64,000 nucleotides of DNA from Gavia stellata (GCF_030936135.1 NC_082612.1:15049001-15113000); one strand, 5' to 3'. Positions 24,357 through 39,329 are shown, counted from the stretch's first letter. Program-made: numbers and translations. Notes: generated by a model not told the origin, from the letters alone.

Positions 24357-27300
24357 AGGATTTGTTTGGCTTTTATTTTTTAAATGTTCTCATCTTGTTT
24401 CTGGAAAAAAAGATATGATAACAGATTTGCAATGTGCCTGACCTACATTCTTCAAGTTTATAGTGGCCCAACCTAGCCTGCATTCACATTCCAGTGTCTC
24501 CTGAATAAACCGAAGATGTGGTTGATAACACTGATTATACTTCTGCACTGCAGAAGTTCTATGAGGATTTCTTAATCACAAGCATTAGTTTTTATTTCAT
24601 TTAGGATTTTGCCTTCCAGTAAACTTCATCTTTTCATAGTGACAAAGCCAGTTCTACAAGGTGCAAACTGGAAGCCCTTTGAGGTTGATTTTCTGCCAGA
24701 TGCGTTAGCATCAGTAGGAGATACGGGTTGAGAGGATTGCAGACCACCATCAAGCCAAGGAGAGGGAGGAGGGAGAAACACAAACAAACTTGGAATTTTC
24801 CAAATTAATCCTTCGTTGTATCCTGGCTTATCTGTTTTGTCCTTCAGATTAAAAAATCCATGGGATACAGAAATGGCTACGTTTTGGGATTTGTGTCACA
24901 GTATTGTCACAAGAATTATAATTCAGCACTGATGAAACAATGTCAGCTATGACAATTTTAGCTGGGGACAGAAAGAAAAATATTTTTTAATATATCAGTA
25001 CCTGTTTTAATGTGTTTTAAGGTAAAATTCAGCTCCCCTTACAGTCAGGGTTTTAGAAAATATGTTAGCTATTCATAGGCATAATATTTTAAATTTGTTC
25101 CTCTCATCATTCATGCAGGAGGCTAACCGATACTTAAAAATGGGTTAATTAATACAGTTTTTGCTAGTATGTCTAAAAACATAACCTGTTTTCCCGGATT
25201 AGATAGATGCTTATGGCAACACTGCATTTTAAGCTGTGTTCCACTGCTTGGAAAAGAGGTACTTAGTCCTTTGGAAAAGATCTCTAAGAAGTAAGAAATT
25301 AAAAAATGCTAGCCTCATCGATTTTTAGAGCCGGTATGTTTCCCTTTACTTGATGGTTGCCAAGAGCTTTTATCCACTAAGAATATACACACTTACATAT
25401 ATTCAGTTTGCTTACACAGATCTATACATTTCGAGATTGCCAGCAGTTACCTGACTGCAGAATGACTGTTACACAAAATACTACGAAGCTGATCCCTCAG
25501 ATCCTACAAGACCATCCGTATAAATGGAAGCTAACATATTGTTATGCAAACTTTGTTAGATTAACTAGCTACTGAAGGGGGAAAAAAATTTAAAAATCTC
25601 TCTAAAATTATAAAAATTAATTTAACACACTTGATGTAAATTTGACAGCCCTTACTCTGATGTAATTCTCTTTATGGCACGACCCTTGCTTACATGTCAA
25701 CTTGAGATGAGTCTGATGATAAAATATTATGATAATATAACACCTTCCTTTCTAACAACTGGGAATTCATTGTATTCTCTATCTTCACATTCAAACATAT
25801 TTTTCATAAGGGATTGTTTTCCCTTTTGTATCCCTCAGACTTCCTTTGTTCTCTTTCTGTAGTACTTTGCCACGTGAGTTGCACAAAGATTTCTGATAAA
25901 AACCTTTATCAAATGAATTTCTTTCACTTCCCTACTGGTTGTCCTCTCCCACCTTGCGATGATAAGCTTTTTATAGTTGTTTTCATTGCTATGTCTGATA
26001 CAACTGAAGTATACCTCCGTGGCTGCTCAGGTCTGGAAGCAGAGTCTACCTTTTTCTAGCAGTGTTGCTAACATTAGCGCTCTTCTTTTTTTCTAACCAG
26101 AAGGCACACAAGGATATTCGCCAGCACCACATTTCAGATTATCCAATTTTCTTCCTTTCAACAACATTAACTTCTTGTAATTCATATTCACAAGGCCCCG
26201 TGGGAAAAGCAAGCCTTTTGTCAGACATTTTGAGATGTCATGGTTTTTATTTTAACTCCAATTTTTGCAAGGGAAACTAGCTGAACATGCTGTTCCCAGT
26301 TTTTCCCCAGTTTCTTTGGAACCTCCTTCTTGGCTGGCTATACGTGATTCCAAGCTAGCTGAATCTGCTATTCATAGCGACTTTTTGCTTGCCTTCTACT
26401 TTTGTTTAGAATAACTCATTTGAATTTTGGTTTTGCCACATTCAGTGAAGGCTCCTTGCTGTCTGATTTTATTGACTCAAGTATCTGTTGCATTGTGCCA
26501 GTGACTGACGACAAGAATAGCATGCCATTTTAATGTCATAACTTGCCCCCTTGTCAGCTGCTGATTGCGGAGGCCTGTGACGAGCTCAGCGAGACCCTTG
26601 GAGATTGTGTCTGCCGGTGTTTTCCGTGGGCAGTACTGAAGACAGCTAGGGAAACTTCCCCTCAAAAGTGCTCCCTGCCCTTTTCGGTGACACATTTGTG
26701 ATTTTGTAGCAGGCACTTGATCATACCTCAGGCTGATAGTTTGGGTTCTGTTGTTCACTTCACTATATCCTGGGTGCAGTTCGCTCTGCTGAACAGAAAT
26801 TATTTGCATGCAGTATCAAGGAAATCATATATTCTCTCTGCCTGGTGCTTTCCCGGGCTCCCTTTTCAGAAGAGAATATACCGCTTCTTCCTGTTGGTTT
26901 GGGGGCTCACAAGGCTGGGTCCAGCTGTGCTCCCGCCGCGGACAGGGCAGCTACAAGCCGTCTGTGTGATCTGCAGCGTGCAGTTTGCATCAGGCTCGCA
27001 ACCCCCATACTTCCTTCCTCCTTCCAGAAACAGGTGTCCAGCCTTCAGATCCACACTCCCTCTTCTGACCCCTATACTACGAACAGTTCTGCTGAGGTGG
27101 TCAAAATGACATCTCTGCAGTATCTCCAATGGGATTTTAACACCAACTGGGTTCTTATCAGAAATATACTGTGATTTCCAGTTGGGTGTGATGAAAACAA
27201 GCTCTTTTTTTTCTTTCTGTTGTTCTTGTGGTGGTCCTCTGCATATCTACTAATTGAAAAGAAGAAACTGCCACTACTCCATACAGCTCTTCTGTTCTAC

Positions 27301-28457
27301 ATCTATACATCTATACATATAACATTTATAAATACAAGCTTCCCTCACACAGAAACATCATATTGCATATTATTCCATTAATCGTTTGTTTGCGCAAGTT
27401 CAGAACAGTCCATATTTCAGTGCAGATGTCACTACATTTTCCTTTGCCACGGGTTTGGTTCAGCACTGTCCTAACGCAGCCAGCAGCCTTGCCGTGCGCC
27501 TTCCACGGTACAGTCTGGCATGCGTTTGTCTCGCAAGGGGAAGGCCTTAGCACTCAGTGACACACATTGATTATTTTGTTCTTGGGAGTTTGCTTTGGTT
27601 TATTTTGTCCCGGTGGGGGAAAAAAAAAAAAGCAGTTTGTGGATGCCACTGTGTAAGTCACCTTTCCTTCAGCAGTATGTGCTCCATCAACGGAGAGAGG
27701 GGACGATTCTTTTAGGTACTCTTCTGCTGGATGCTACTTGAGGTAGTCTCATCCTCTCAACGTGATAGCCAGCTGATTGGACCACTCTCTTGGGAAACTT
27801 TAACAGTACAAACCCACATTTTCCTCTTCATTTTCTCTCTGGAAAATTTATTTTAAAATAGTGTGCTGCCACACATCAGTGCAAGACATAGATGCCAGCT
27901 TCTAACAGCTTTAGTGCATATGCATTATACTGAGGTTTACTATTTAAACACAGATCTCATCTGGAACGATGTATACTTTGAATCATATATGTTTGAAATG
28001 CTGCCTATTACTGAAAGTCATCAGAAATCTGTCTCTTTGGCTAATTTCATGGGGTTTCTAGTAGAAGGTGCTGAGTGACCCCAGCTTAAGGTTGTGCCAA
28101 GAAACATTTCTCTGTCTCTGTAGGCCCTGTGTGTTCTTCCCAGAACAGAGCAGGCTTCAAAGCACAGCATAATTAACCAGAACAAGTAAAGAAATTGACT
28201 CTGTTTGGATTTGATCAGAATGTTTCCAACCAAATTTGGCATGTTGTTTGTCCTTTCCAGGGGAAAAACCCCTGCAAAAATGGGCTTTCTTGGGAATACA
28301 CCACACTTCCAGACAGCATACCCTCTGAAAAACCAAGAAATTATCTTTTCCATATAGTACAAATCCCAGGTGGAAGAAATCAAAATATTTCCCACATCCT
28401 TGAGTGAGTCTGAAAGATCTAACTGTCATCTGCCAGTCAACCGAAGAAGAAATCAGA

Positions 28458-28479
28458 TCTTGATCTGTTTAGATCAAGA
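28458..28479. repeat. Perfect 9-bp hairpin repeat
   Basis: TCTTGATCT (28458-28466), a GTTT loop and AGATCAAGA (28471-28479). The stem does not extend convincingly outward, so a microRNA precursor is unlikely. Confidence 0.6.
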
Positions 28480-30121
28480 CTGTGCATTTATTAGCCCCGT
28501 CCTTCTGGGCAGAACTACTAAGCATCAGGACAGAGAAGGGGCGATACCCGGGGTCCGTTAGCCCTGGGGTTCACACCCAGCCATACCATGCTGGTCTGGA
28601 GGGTGCTCTGCTCCCAGCATGAGAGCAAACGGGACTCCCTAAGCAGATGGCAAGGCACAGCCAGGAACCCTACGTGATGTGGAGGCAGAAAGTTAGGCAC
28701 CGGCTGATCGTGAGGACAAACAGCAGAGAGTGACGATGAAATCAAATATGTAATGGGGCAGATGAACAAGTGAGGGGTTAATATGCGATTAGGAATACAA
28801 AACTGGTGAGAGAAAAGCGGAAGACAAAGGGAAGGGTAAAAAAAGACTGTGCCAGAAGGAATCGTACTGTACAGAGAATAAATAGAGAAAGTTGGACCCC
28901 TGGATCCAGAACTTCTTTTCATAGCCCTAGGAAAATGAGGAGAGCCAATATGAATATAAGAGTAGTGAACTGAAAACCGAACGAGGGAAGATAATGATAG
29001 TCCTGTAGATATTTTAGGGAACCTTCTGAAGTCTTTGAAATGCTGACAATGACCAAAGATACATTAAGTGATAGCTACTCCGAACATATAGGCAGAAATC
29101 TTTCTTTTAGATAACCATCCTGCTCATTCCTTGAAAAATCCCAGAAAGCAGAAAGGCTTTCTAGATAGTTTCTTGTATCTCACAGATAGGTATTAATTTA
29201 AGAGGAAATTAATATTTTGTAAAAAAGTCTTATTTTAAGTTGAGTTTTACTTTCTGAAGGGTCAGTTGTCTTTGAAATGAGTTAAAGAAGTTGGAGTAAC
29301 TGGAGTTCAATCTGAGTACCATATACTTGATCTTCAGCCCCAAAGTGAGAGAAAAAATATGTTTAGTTTTTATTTGCTTTGCCTTTTCTGTAAGGGGTTC
29401 GGGGAATACTCCATAACTTCCCTTCGTGAAATGTTGTCTCTGCCATTTCACCAAGGGGACAACAGTACACAGCTCATCTTTCTCTTCTAGGGAAGGGGTT
29501 TATTTTGAGGTTAGGGGAGACAGCTACTGGAAAAGAATCCTATTTAGTAAAGAAACAAGCAATTTGTTTGGCAGAGCAGACAAAAAAGGCCTGACGAAGG
29601 AGCAATAATAGTGTTAACCTCAGGCTGTGTGTGGTCCACAAATGAAGTGTTTTGAAAGCCATAGTTTGCCTGTCCTCACCGAGCGGGGAGAGAGAGAAAA
29701 AAAAATAATCTGTGCCATTGCTGCCTGTGATTTTTTTTGTCTTGTTACAGGAAAGGCAAAAGGAAACTGTGAGGCCAACTTACTCTCTGCTTGTGATTGA
29801 ACATCCTATTCTTGTGGTCATGGCAAAAACTAAGCAGTGGTTTGGGCTTCCAATCGCCCCCACCCCAAGTTCTAGACTTCACCGAGAATACCCTGAGTTT
29901 AACTAACCACTTTGTTCCTTAAATCATTGTTTTTCAAGGGAAATTTAATTTAAAAGATGTATTTATAACTGAGTGAAATCCTATGCTATGCAAACAAAAC
30001 GATTATTGTTTGAAATAATTCCCGTCTTGTTGGGACTATGTCCAGAAGTCATATTTTGTCAGAGCCAAGCTGTGATGGAACAACCAGTGTTCTCTTCCAA
30101 ACCTAGTAATCCACGGCTTCA

Positions 30122-30192
30122 AGGGCCAAATCCTGCCTTCAGCTCTACCACTGTACCTTCAAAGTTACTCCACTGACTTCACATTTGGCCCT
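30122..30192. mobile_element. Ancient palindromic MITE-like element with intact inverted ends
   Basis: A 71-bp unit is bounded by perfect 10-bp inverted repeats, AGGGCCAAAT at 30122-30131 and ATTTGGCCCT at 30183-30192. The interior includes AGTTACTCCACTGACTTC. I recognise this vocabulary (GGCCAAATyCTGC, GTAACTCCAcTGACTTCA) from an old non-autonomous element seen across turtles, crocodilians and birds. Superfamily is not certain. Confidence 0.6.
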
Positions 30193-33100
30193 ATATGTGG
30201 AAAACAAGATTTCACCTCCGTGTCATGTTTTGCTCAATTTCTTCTTGGATTTCTCTTTGTCCCTTTTGCTCTCAGATTTAAAAACAAGAATTTAATCCAG
30301 CCAGTAGATTAACTCAAGCAATAAAGAGTCCATGTAATGTGGGCCAAAAAACAGTAGAATCTGGAATGTGCTGGTGCCTGGAACTGAGGTCCAAAGGCGT
30401 AAAGTATCTTTTGCTCTGGCTGACGGGAAGCTGCCTCCTATTATTTTTGTATTTTTGAGGAAAGCAGAGCAGTCTAGTTCATGCTATTGCATGAATTAAA
30501 ATATATTTTAATTAATTCCGAACACCAGGGACTGTCAGCTTTAAGGATCTTATTTCATCATGTTTTTCAGTAAATTGTTACCGTGACTGGCTTAGGAGCC
30601 AAACTGAGCCTGGCCCTTTTGTGTGTGAGGGCAATGGAAATGAAGGAGTCTAAGTTACCAGCCTCTTCCCTCACACGGCTCACACAGAAGTAAAATAAAA
30701 TTTCAGTCTGTGCCTTCCTCCCTTTCCTCCTTTCCTCCCCATTATGAAAAAGGAGGCAAAGAAATGGGTGGGAAAATAGTTTTGCTAACTTGAAGTATTC
30801 CAAAATCATGAGACTGATTGAATGATAGATCCATATGGGACTTAGGATTCATCTTTCCAAACTTTTGTCTGCAGCCAGGAAATCTCAGACCTTTTTAGAG
30901 AAGGGTGGAAGCTGGGGCTCTCAGATGTCCCCATGTTGACATGTCTCTGGAAGCACGGGCTGTGTAAGAACACAGAAGTATGAGATTAGGCAACAAACAC
31001 TGTTTTTCAGCTCCACGCTCATTACTAGAACCGGCAAGACTTGCATGTGCAGGGAAAGAAATAGAAAATAATCCTGTCCCGGAAAAGACATTCCTTCTCT
31101 GTGCGTGTGAATTCAGAAACCTATGACATGATTTATTGTTTCCTTAATGGAAATTAAAACTCTAAAATACGTTATTACAAACATTTCTTACAGGCAATAA
31201 CATTAGAGGTGCAGAAGCAACTGCAAAGGATTATCAGTGGTCAGCACATTTAGCCTTTGGGAACTACCTAAGCAAAATATGTTTTCATATGAACACATTG
31301 CCTTAGGGTTCACACCCTAACTTTGGTTTCTATCGAAAGTGCAGATATGTTTGATCAAAAATCTAGCAAGGCTGCCTTCCCATATCAAAAACATATTCCT
31401 CTCCATTAACCACATTCCCATCTGCTTTTTATTCTGTCCTTGGTTTTGTTCTGTCATAAAGCTTTGGCTTGCTTTATATAATTTCACAGGATTGTATGTG
31501 AAGGAGTTTCTACTTATTGTCGTTATTATTATTGCTATCGTTGTTAGGTACACCTTCACAGGGAACAGGGATGCTGAGCAGAAGGAGGGGGGTGGGAAGC
31601 AAATGGCAAAGTAGTTGGTTGCTTTGCAACTCTTCCTACAGCAGAATCTGTACTGCCTCTTCCCACCTCTTATCAAGAAATAGGAGTCAAAAAGTTTATC
31701 ATAACCCAAAGGAGATGTCTCGCGTGACACATTGTTGCAAGCTACTGCTCCGGGTTTTGTCTAATGTGCAAGTCATGGAACGTTACCTTCCTCCCATGGT
31801 TACCTTCTTATAGCAAAGCATTCATGTACAAACAGCTGACGAAAGAAATGGAAAAACTTTGGGAAAAGAAAACTGCAGCTGACACAGTTTTATGATCACT
31901 CTGCAGAATCTCAGGTTTTTGACTGTAAAAAAATATTATTACTACTATTAAAGCATTTTCTGCTGAGATTTTTCTTTGCAACAGTACTGCTTGTCGCTGC
32001 CATCACTTGCTCTCGCACACAGAAGAATCAAGGGCTCAACACAGTCCTTTTCTCTCTGATCTCCTACACCCTTTTTTGCTCTCTGGGACACGCAGGAGTG
32101 CAGCGGTGCACGGGGCAGGCCTGGGGCCGCTCTGCGTAAACGCAGCCGGGCTTCAAATTAGCTTGGGGGTAGGAGGTAGGGTGATCTGCTCCTGTTCCCC
32201 AGGTTAAATGGGGAGACGGTCCATTGTATTCCAGTAAATTTATACGGGGAATTTACCTAAAAAGCTCATACAAAGCTTACCGCTAGGCAATTTTTGAAGT
32301 GAGAGGCAGGTAATGTGAGTAGCAGAGAAATGTCAGGTAGGGCTTTAGAAGGGATTGCTACTTCTTCAACTGTGTGTTTTAAATACGTATAATTAACAAA
32401 ATTCCTACATGTATTGCTGCTAGTAAGGTCTCTAGTACAGATAGTCTGAGATAGTCTGAAATGATCTTCCATCAGGAACACCTGCTAATTACTTTGCGTT
32501 GTTGTACTAAGCAGGAATTTCTTTGTTAGAAGGGCCTGGAAAAGACTCTCCCCCTCCCAGTAAATAAGCTCTTCCAAAGCTTTCTACACACATTAATAGG
32601 AGAAGAAAGGAACTGGGAAGCCCTGAGATACTGGCTAGTACATTTTGGGAAGAAACAAGACAGCATTATTTTTTCATTTCCAATACTGGTCTAAAATAAA
32701 AACTCAGGATAGAAAATTACACTCCAAACATTCAATGATAAGGCTATTCGAGCTAGGTTTTCATTCAGTTCAAGGGCCATGCCAGAAATTGTTATAGTGC
32801 TTGTCAAAAGAAACAGTCATGATCGTTTAGACAAAATAATTGCCTTTGACCTTTCCTTTCCTAGTGAATAGTCTTCCTTCTGAAGAAAGCAGACTTCCTA
32901 ATGGTGGCAGTTCTCCAAAATGGTACAGAAGTGCTTATTCATTAAAGACGTGAAGTGATTATCGTTGGAAAATTCCTGTTAGGTTGGATTTTTGCTATTT
33001 TAAGTCAATTCGAAAAAGCCAATCCTGATTTCTTTCACGTAAAAGAACCGATGACTTGAATGAGAAAAAAAGAGCCATTCCGTTTTAGCAGAGAGTGATG

Positions 33101-36100
33101 CATCCATTTCGTGGATACAGCGCTTAGTGCTTTATCTGTGCTCAAGGCAGGTGTGCTAACAGGTAGTCCCATCGCTCTGGTCTCCCAGCCAGGGGACCGG
33201 TCGGAGCATGATGTGGCTCCTGCGCAGCCCTGAGTGCACAACACAGCCTTGTCCTCACACAGATTTGGGATGTGGTCAAGCTGTGCAATAGGAGCTGGAT
33301 GACAGAAACCACCACATGCACAGACAACCTGCACGTTGTTAGCAAGCCAAATACACTTATTAACGTTGTTCTTATGGCTGTCATTCTGTCTGTTATTGAG
33401 GCCTCACCTGTCCCAGTGTTAAGATTGGTACAAATATCAGGAGAGGACATGTCTGGCCAATGTAGCTTGGATCTTGATGTACTGTGTATCGCTAAATGTG
33501 GTGGGGCTAAAAGATGAAATATATGTAATTTGCACAGCAAGAACTAAATGCTACTTTAGCAGATGTTATTGCTGTTTGCATTATTCCTATGCCTAGAAGC
33601 CTTGTCCCATCCCTAACTAGGGCATCGCTGAGCTACCTGCAGTTCAAATGGCGACGAATCACAGTAGTCTAAATAGTGAGTCTAGGCAGCGAGTCCAAAT
33701 TGACTTCACTGCCACTGCACCAGTGTAACACAAGGTAAAATTCTGCCTGTGGGTGGAGGCAGCTCCTTTAATGGAAGCTAGGTCGGATGGCTGTTCCTAG
33801 CCCTGCTCCTTCCCTGTTGCAAGTGGTGGGAGTAGCTAGAGCTAAAGGAAGGTGCAGCCAAATCCTCCTTTCGCTCTGGAAATCTTGGCCACTGGATGTT
33901 CCTGCATTTCCAGCACGTTTTGTTCACTCCAGAGCTCAGAGGACAGATTTGCAGCTTCCTAGAGCTGTCCAATTCCTCAAAAAGATGTTCCTCCTCTGGT
34001 GTTTTCCCCAAATTTGAGCCTTCACTTGTGAAACCCTCCGCCAACAGGAGCTTCCACTGTGTGTAAATGCATTGCCAGTGTGCACACCAAAGTCTGCGCC
34101 ATCAGTGGTAATAAGGGTATTAATTTTTAAGCCTTCTGCTGGTGAAACAGTGTCTGATTAGCAGTGTGAATTTTTTATACGGCAAGAGCTAGAGAGTGTT
34201 ATCATCCACTCTGCCAGTATGTAATTCATTCATCCAAAGCAAAGATACTCTTTCTTGGAAAGAGAAAGAAGAGTTGATGCAACTTTAAGTTGGTATGAGC
34301 CTCAGTCCATAAGCACTCTCTAACATACCATGGTAGAATGACTTATTTCACGGCATGTGATGCAGCTTACTGCTTGCTTTAGAGAAAGATTATAGCTAAT
34401 GAGATAATCTTGAGCAGCACTTCAGACTTGGCTTACTGTTTGGGAAGATTAGTGATGACAGGTATCTGAGCCTGTCATGATACTAAATCAAAAGCTATTA
34501 TGATATTGCTAGGGCTCATGGGGCTCATGGTACAACTAGGATGACATGGGATCAGCGGGATTCAAAGGCTGTGTGAGGGACTTTGCTTCCCGTTCTCATT
34601 GGGTTTGATGGATCCATCCTCGGAAGCTTCACCTTACAGTGAAGGCGGTGGCACAAAGCTGCCCTGGAGCACCTCCAGCTCCCCACAGCCTCTGCAGAAG
34701 ACAGCTCTGTGTCGCAGGCCAGCCTCTTCTCTCATCAACTTGCTTCCTAGGTCCTATGGCAGATAGGCCCCAGTAGAGCCCAGGGTGCAGGGCATTCAGC
34801 GGGACAGAGGAAGGAGTCCTGAAATTTGGACGTAAAGGCAGCATGACCTCTATTCCCCCTGCATGAGCAGAGAGACTATGTGATTACACTGCCTTACTTC
34901 TGTACAGAAGGATCTATAAATGATAAAAAGCAATGCAGAACAATGCATAAAGCTACTACTGTTAGTACTGACGTGCTGCAATAGTACTAGCACTTAATTG
35001 TTTTCAGTATCATTTGGTATCGTGCACACTTACAATTTTGATTACCCTATGGTATATTCCCCACCACTGAGGAAACATCATTACAGGGGTATATACCTCC
35101 CCTCCCACAAGCTGCACTGCTGCATCAGCAGCAGCGGGTCTTGATGTCTGTAACAACATGCCCACAAAGGCTTTGCAAACCTTTGTTAATTGTTTCAGTG
35201 TATGAGAAAAACATAAATAAAGAGTATTGATTATTTCGGTCTTCTAAGCTCATTATATCTGCGGATACTGAAAATGCTTTTAAGCCTGGGAGATTACATA
35301 GGGCAAAGCTCCTTCTGTAATGCACTGGAAGATTACAAGAACATTATTACGGATATACTCACATAGGCACCTTGGTGGTGTTCTGTACAATTGCGATGAC
35401 TTATAACTCAAAATGATATTTGCGTTACTGGATCTCTTAGAAAGCTGCTGACATTCTGAACTGTGTTGTTTTGCCAAAGTTATGCTGCTGATTCCCGTGA
35501 CATATGGGCTTTCCTGATATGTGAGGTCTGCCTTGGTTGATGATGGTTTATGAGAACTACCAGCGTAAGAAGTTGCGCTGTAATTATATCATACGTATGC
35601 ATAGCCCTGCACTCGGCAGAAAGGAATGCCAAACTACTTAGTGTTTATCAGTTCGCTATCTACGGGTAAGCCAGGAGAGCTGCTCTTCTTATCTTACCAA
35701 GCCCATGTTTCTGGAGCTGAAGGTCACAAATTCCAAAAAGCTAGATCACAACGTGGTGCGAGCCTGTGTTTGTATCTGTGGCCTCTTACCAATGGCATCT
35801 CGCGTTTAAACTGAATTCCTGTCAGCGTATATACGCTGCCTTGAAGTGAAAAACATTTTTACCTCACACAGAAAAGATATATACAGCAACTGAAGCATTA
35901 CATCGTTACTCGCTGCTTCCCAGTTACTGTGCTTTCCACCTTTTCCATGCCAGTTACATCGCAGCAAGTGAGAAGGGTCCATTTAACAACTGTCATATAC
36001 GACATTTATTATGGACTGCAGCTGTTGACAGTTATGCAACTGGGATGAAATGCATCCCCATAAAAAGCACTAGGATGAGGCCTGTGCCACCACACAGAGT

Positions 36101-39100
36101 CTGTCTAAATCCTCAAAATAGCCCCAGGTAGAGCATGCAGCGATAGGAGTCTGAGTGGATGACTGTGATCCCAGACATTTCAACCGTGTTCTATAATATT
36201 TTTAATGTATGATCCATCTACACTAAGCAATTTCACTTCCCCAACTCTGGTGCTGTCTAGGCACTTTGAATAGGAAACAGCAAATGCAGCATGTTTCTTG
36301 TTTCACTGTTTTCCCTCAGAGAAACTTCGGAAACTGCATTTTTTTAAACGCTGAGTTACAGCTTGTTTAGACCAAATACTAACTTTGCACTCTTATTTAA
36401 ATTTACACTTTTTTATGCAGCTTTGAAGAACATGTCACGCACTTTCCTCCCTTAGTTTAGTATAGTGCAAAATTGCTTGAATTCCCACCAGCTTCAGCAA
36501 CTTGCAGGGCATTCCTCTTTTTATGCTGAGATTTTGGCAGGAGCTTTGTGGAAACAGCAGTACAGATGTATGGTCATGTAAGAGCAGATTTATAGTTGCA
36601 CATGAACTTTTTAGTGTTTTAACTTCAGAATCATAATGTCCCCTTCCATTTGAGCTTTTCCCAGTGTGTTAAGTAGAATAAATATGTGTAATTGCAAGCA
36701 CATCTCTTTCAGTTGCTTATGCAAACACAAAGCTGGCACAAGTTAGCTTCTACCACTGGTACAACTGGGCCTGTATGCATGCTGTTTGTTACAGACATAT
36801 TCAGTGCCCCAGTCCTGCACGGCACAGCGTGCTCCCCCAAAATAGCTCACCTTATACCAGTCAAAGTCTGCCCATCTGGAGAAGTGTGACAGAGCAGTGT
36901 CTGTCTGTGTGCTGGAGTAAATCTTTCATTAGGTTTGGAAAGGTCAAATACAAGATTCAGTAACACTCTTAAAGTCAACAAAGCCGACCTGTAGCACTAG
37001 GTCTTATTTTTACACATTGGCTGAGGTTTTTCCCAGAACATTGCTATTCTGAGCATTTCAAAATCAGAGGCCACATTGTTATTGATTATTGTTTGCTCGC
37101 TTGTAGCAACAAGGACCGACTCTCTACTGAGCTGGACAAACACAGGCAGTGTGAGAGCAGGCATGGGAAAATTTGGCAGTTGCTTACGGCAAGAGGCTGA
37201 TCTGGATGCAAAACAGACATGGTTTTATAGTGTATTTTCTCTCTACCAGACCTCTGTAACACCGTAATGAGCACCGCTGTCATACTAAATTCCTGCTGTG
37301 AGTCAGAAAGGAGTTGAAGCAGAAGAGCCCCCCAATCCTGTGTCTGCCAGGAGGTGTAGCGAGTACAAGCCCTCAGGACTCTGCCCCACAGCTCTTTATC
37401 CTAACACCCCTCCTGTCCCCCTGGGAGGAATGAAACTGGCTTTAATGCCTGAGAAGTCCTGGAGTTAGATCTCAGCGCAGGGCTGAAAGACACTCCCTGC
37501 CTCAAAAAATGCACAATCTAAGACAAAAAAACCCAAGGGCAATACAGGCACTGCACTCTCCTTCAGTTTACTTTCCCACTTCCTTACTTTTCATTTTTTT
37601 TTACCTTGTCTTTGTCTTTGCTTGACTAATAACATCATCCACTTGCCCTATGGTAAATACATCTTCCTTACTTGCCTGCAATGTGGTTTTGTGAATGGGG
37701 TATCTAGATTGCTACAGAATGAAATTAAAGCAAAATCACTGTTGCCCATTATTATCAATAGACTCTTAAATGGGTTTATTTCATGCTTTCATGCTCTGTT
37801 TTTATTAGATATTTAAGTCACTGTGTTCTTATTAAGATTACAGGATGTTGCAACTAATGGAAATAAGTCATTGCAACAACTTCAACATTACCAGTCAGGA
37901 ACAGTTCACATTTCATAAACCTGTTTTATGGGAGCCTGTAATCATACATTCGTAAGAAAATATGAACTACATACAGTTTGTACGCTTTTCAATTTTCAGC
38001 CAGAAAATTTTAGTGTAGAAGCTAGATCATTTTCAAAGGGAAGAAGAGTATATTATGTGCTATATTGAACCAAGATACTGTGTTAGACTGAAAGAGATTA
38101 ACTGTGTACCCAGAACAGAACAACCTCTTCTTGCAAGTGAAACCTTTGTTGAACAAAACGTGGTGGTGCAAATTTTGCTGTTTTGCCGTAAAGAGCCCGA
38201 TTCCTCCACAGAGAGGTGTATAACCACTGACAGATATGAAAGTGATCAAGGTCAGAAAATACAGCTGAGGTTATGATACTTCTCCTCACCTTATCATGTG
38301 AAGTGATTTCAAGTCACTTTTAACCTTTGGTTAGGTCACAGATAGGTCTTTATCAAGCCTGCACATGCGTGTAACAAATTAGACTTTAGCTTATTATCAC
38401 TATTACTCTATCTGACTTTGCTCAATTAGGTGTGTTGAGCACTTCTCAAATGGGATTAAGCACCTCATTTTTTACTACTGTAAACTCACCAACAGCTGCG
38501 CCGGGAAGAGAAAAAAGGTACCATTGCACCTGACAAAGCTCCGTCATCCTGCGGCACACTGGGAAGGGACGCTGCGAGCGTTGGAAAGGCACACCGAAGC
38601 TGCTCATTTCCTGGAAGAGTCTTGGTACTGTGGAGCAAAAGTTGTGGGCTCACTGCCAAAAATGAAGAAAAAAAAGGGTAAAAAAGGAGAATTCTCATAT
38701 TCTCTTCAAGTCTGTAGCTGTCCAAAGGTTAGAAAGCTTGTGGGGTTATTTTGTGTTCCCTGTCCTCTCTCACTACCCCAGCTGTTTGCAGAAAGAAGTC
38801 TCTGACTTCCCACCTTTTTGATCACCACGCTTGATTACTGCTCATTTGCTGTCTGTGGGAGGCCAAGGATTAGCACAGAATTCAGCATTGCATACTCAGG
38901 TCTTCCTGCTGTGTGACTGACATACTGCATACTAGATGACTGCGGTATTACATACATGTAATAACAGACATGTTATTCTCATGGAAGGGCTCACAACAGG
39001 TTACAACATGAGGGGCAGGACAGCTTTCAGAGAGCGAGCTGACTGCGCACAGGCAGTTGTTTGGGACAACAGGATGGCGATAGATGGGTCATCGCCCTCC

Positions 39101-39329
39101 ATCTTTACATGCCTGGCTCCAACCCCACTGCCTCTTTTCCCAGTTCTTGGCTAACCCTACATGCCTGGCCCCTCCACCTCCCTGCTGTCCTTCCGCAGCT
39201 CACAACACCCCTCTCCCACAGCAAGAGAGTGAAGTTGTGTGAAGAAGAGTGAAACCTCTCTCTTCCTCTCCAGAGGGAGTGAGCTGAGGTGCCGCATTCA
39301 TTTCACACCCCTGGCAAGCCATGGCCTCT
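30193..39329. other. Gene-free DNA
   Basis: Contains the ancient element copy at 33691 and a short direct repeat AGATAGTCTG x2 near 32450. Around 37480 a phrase resembling old amniote repeats (TCCCTGCCTCAAAAAATGCA) occurs, too short to assign. No gene seen. Confidence 0.5.
33691..33750. repeat. Decayed copy of the palindromic ancient element
   Basis: TTGACTTCACTG, GCACCAGTGTAACAC and AAAATTCTGCCTG appear in the order expected for the right half of the same family as 30122-30192. Termini are lost. Confidence 0.45.

Larger units (their letters stand above)
21871..30121. other. Gene-free DNA
   Basis: Unique sequence apart from the tandem half-site duplication at 22145 and two weak ancient repeats (22181, 24315). 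Overlapping frames at 26.5-27.2 kb and 28.0-28.9 kb on both strands have no recognisable similarity. An A12 tract is at 27620-27631. Confidence 0.5.

Noticed and set aside
28458..28479. Possible microRNA hairpin
   Set aside because: The stem stops at 9 bp with no extended pairing; too short for a precursor.
28021..28922. Minus-strand frames of 124 and 134 aa
   Set aside because: No similarity that I recognise and no consistent frame between them.
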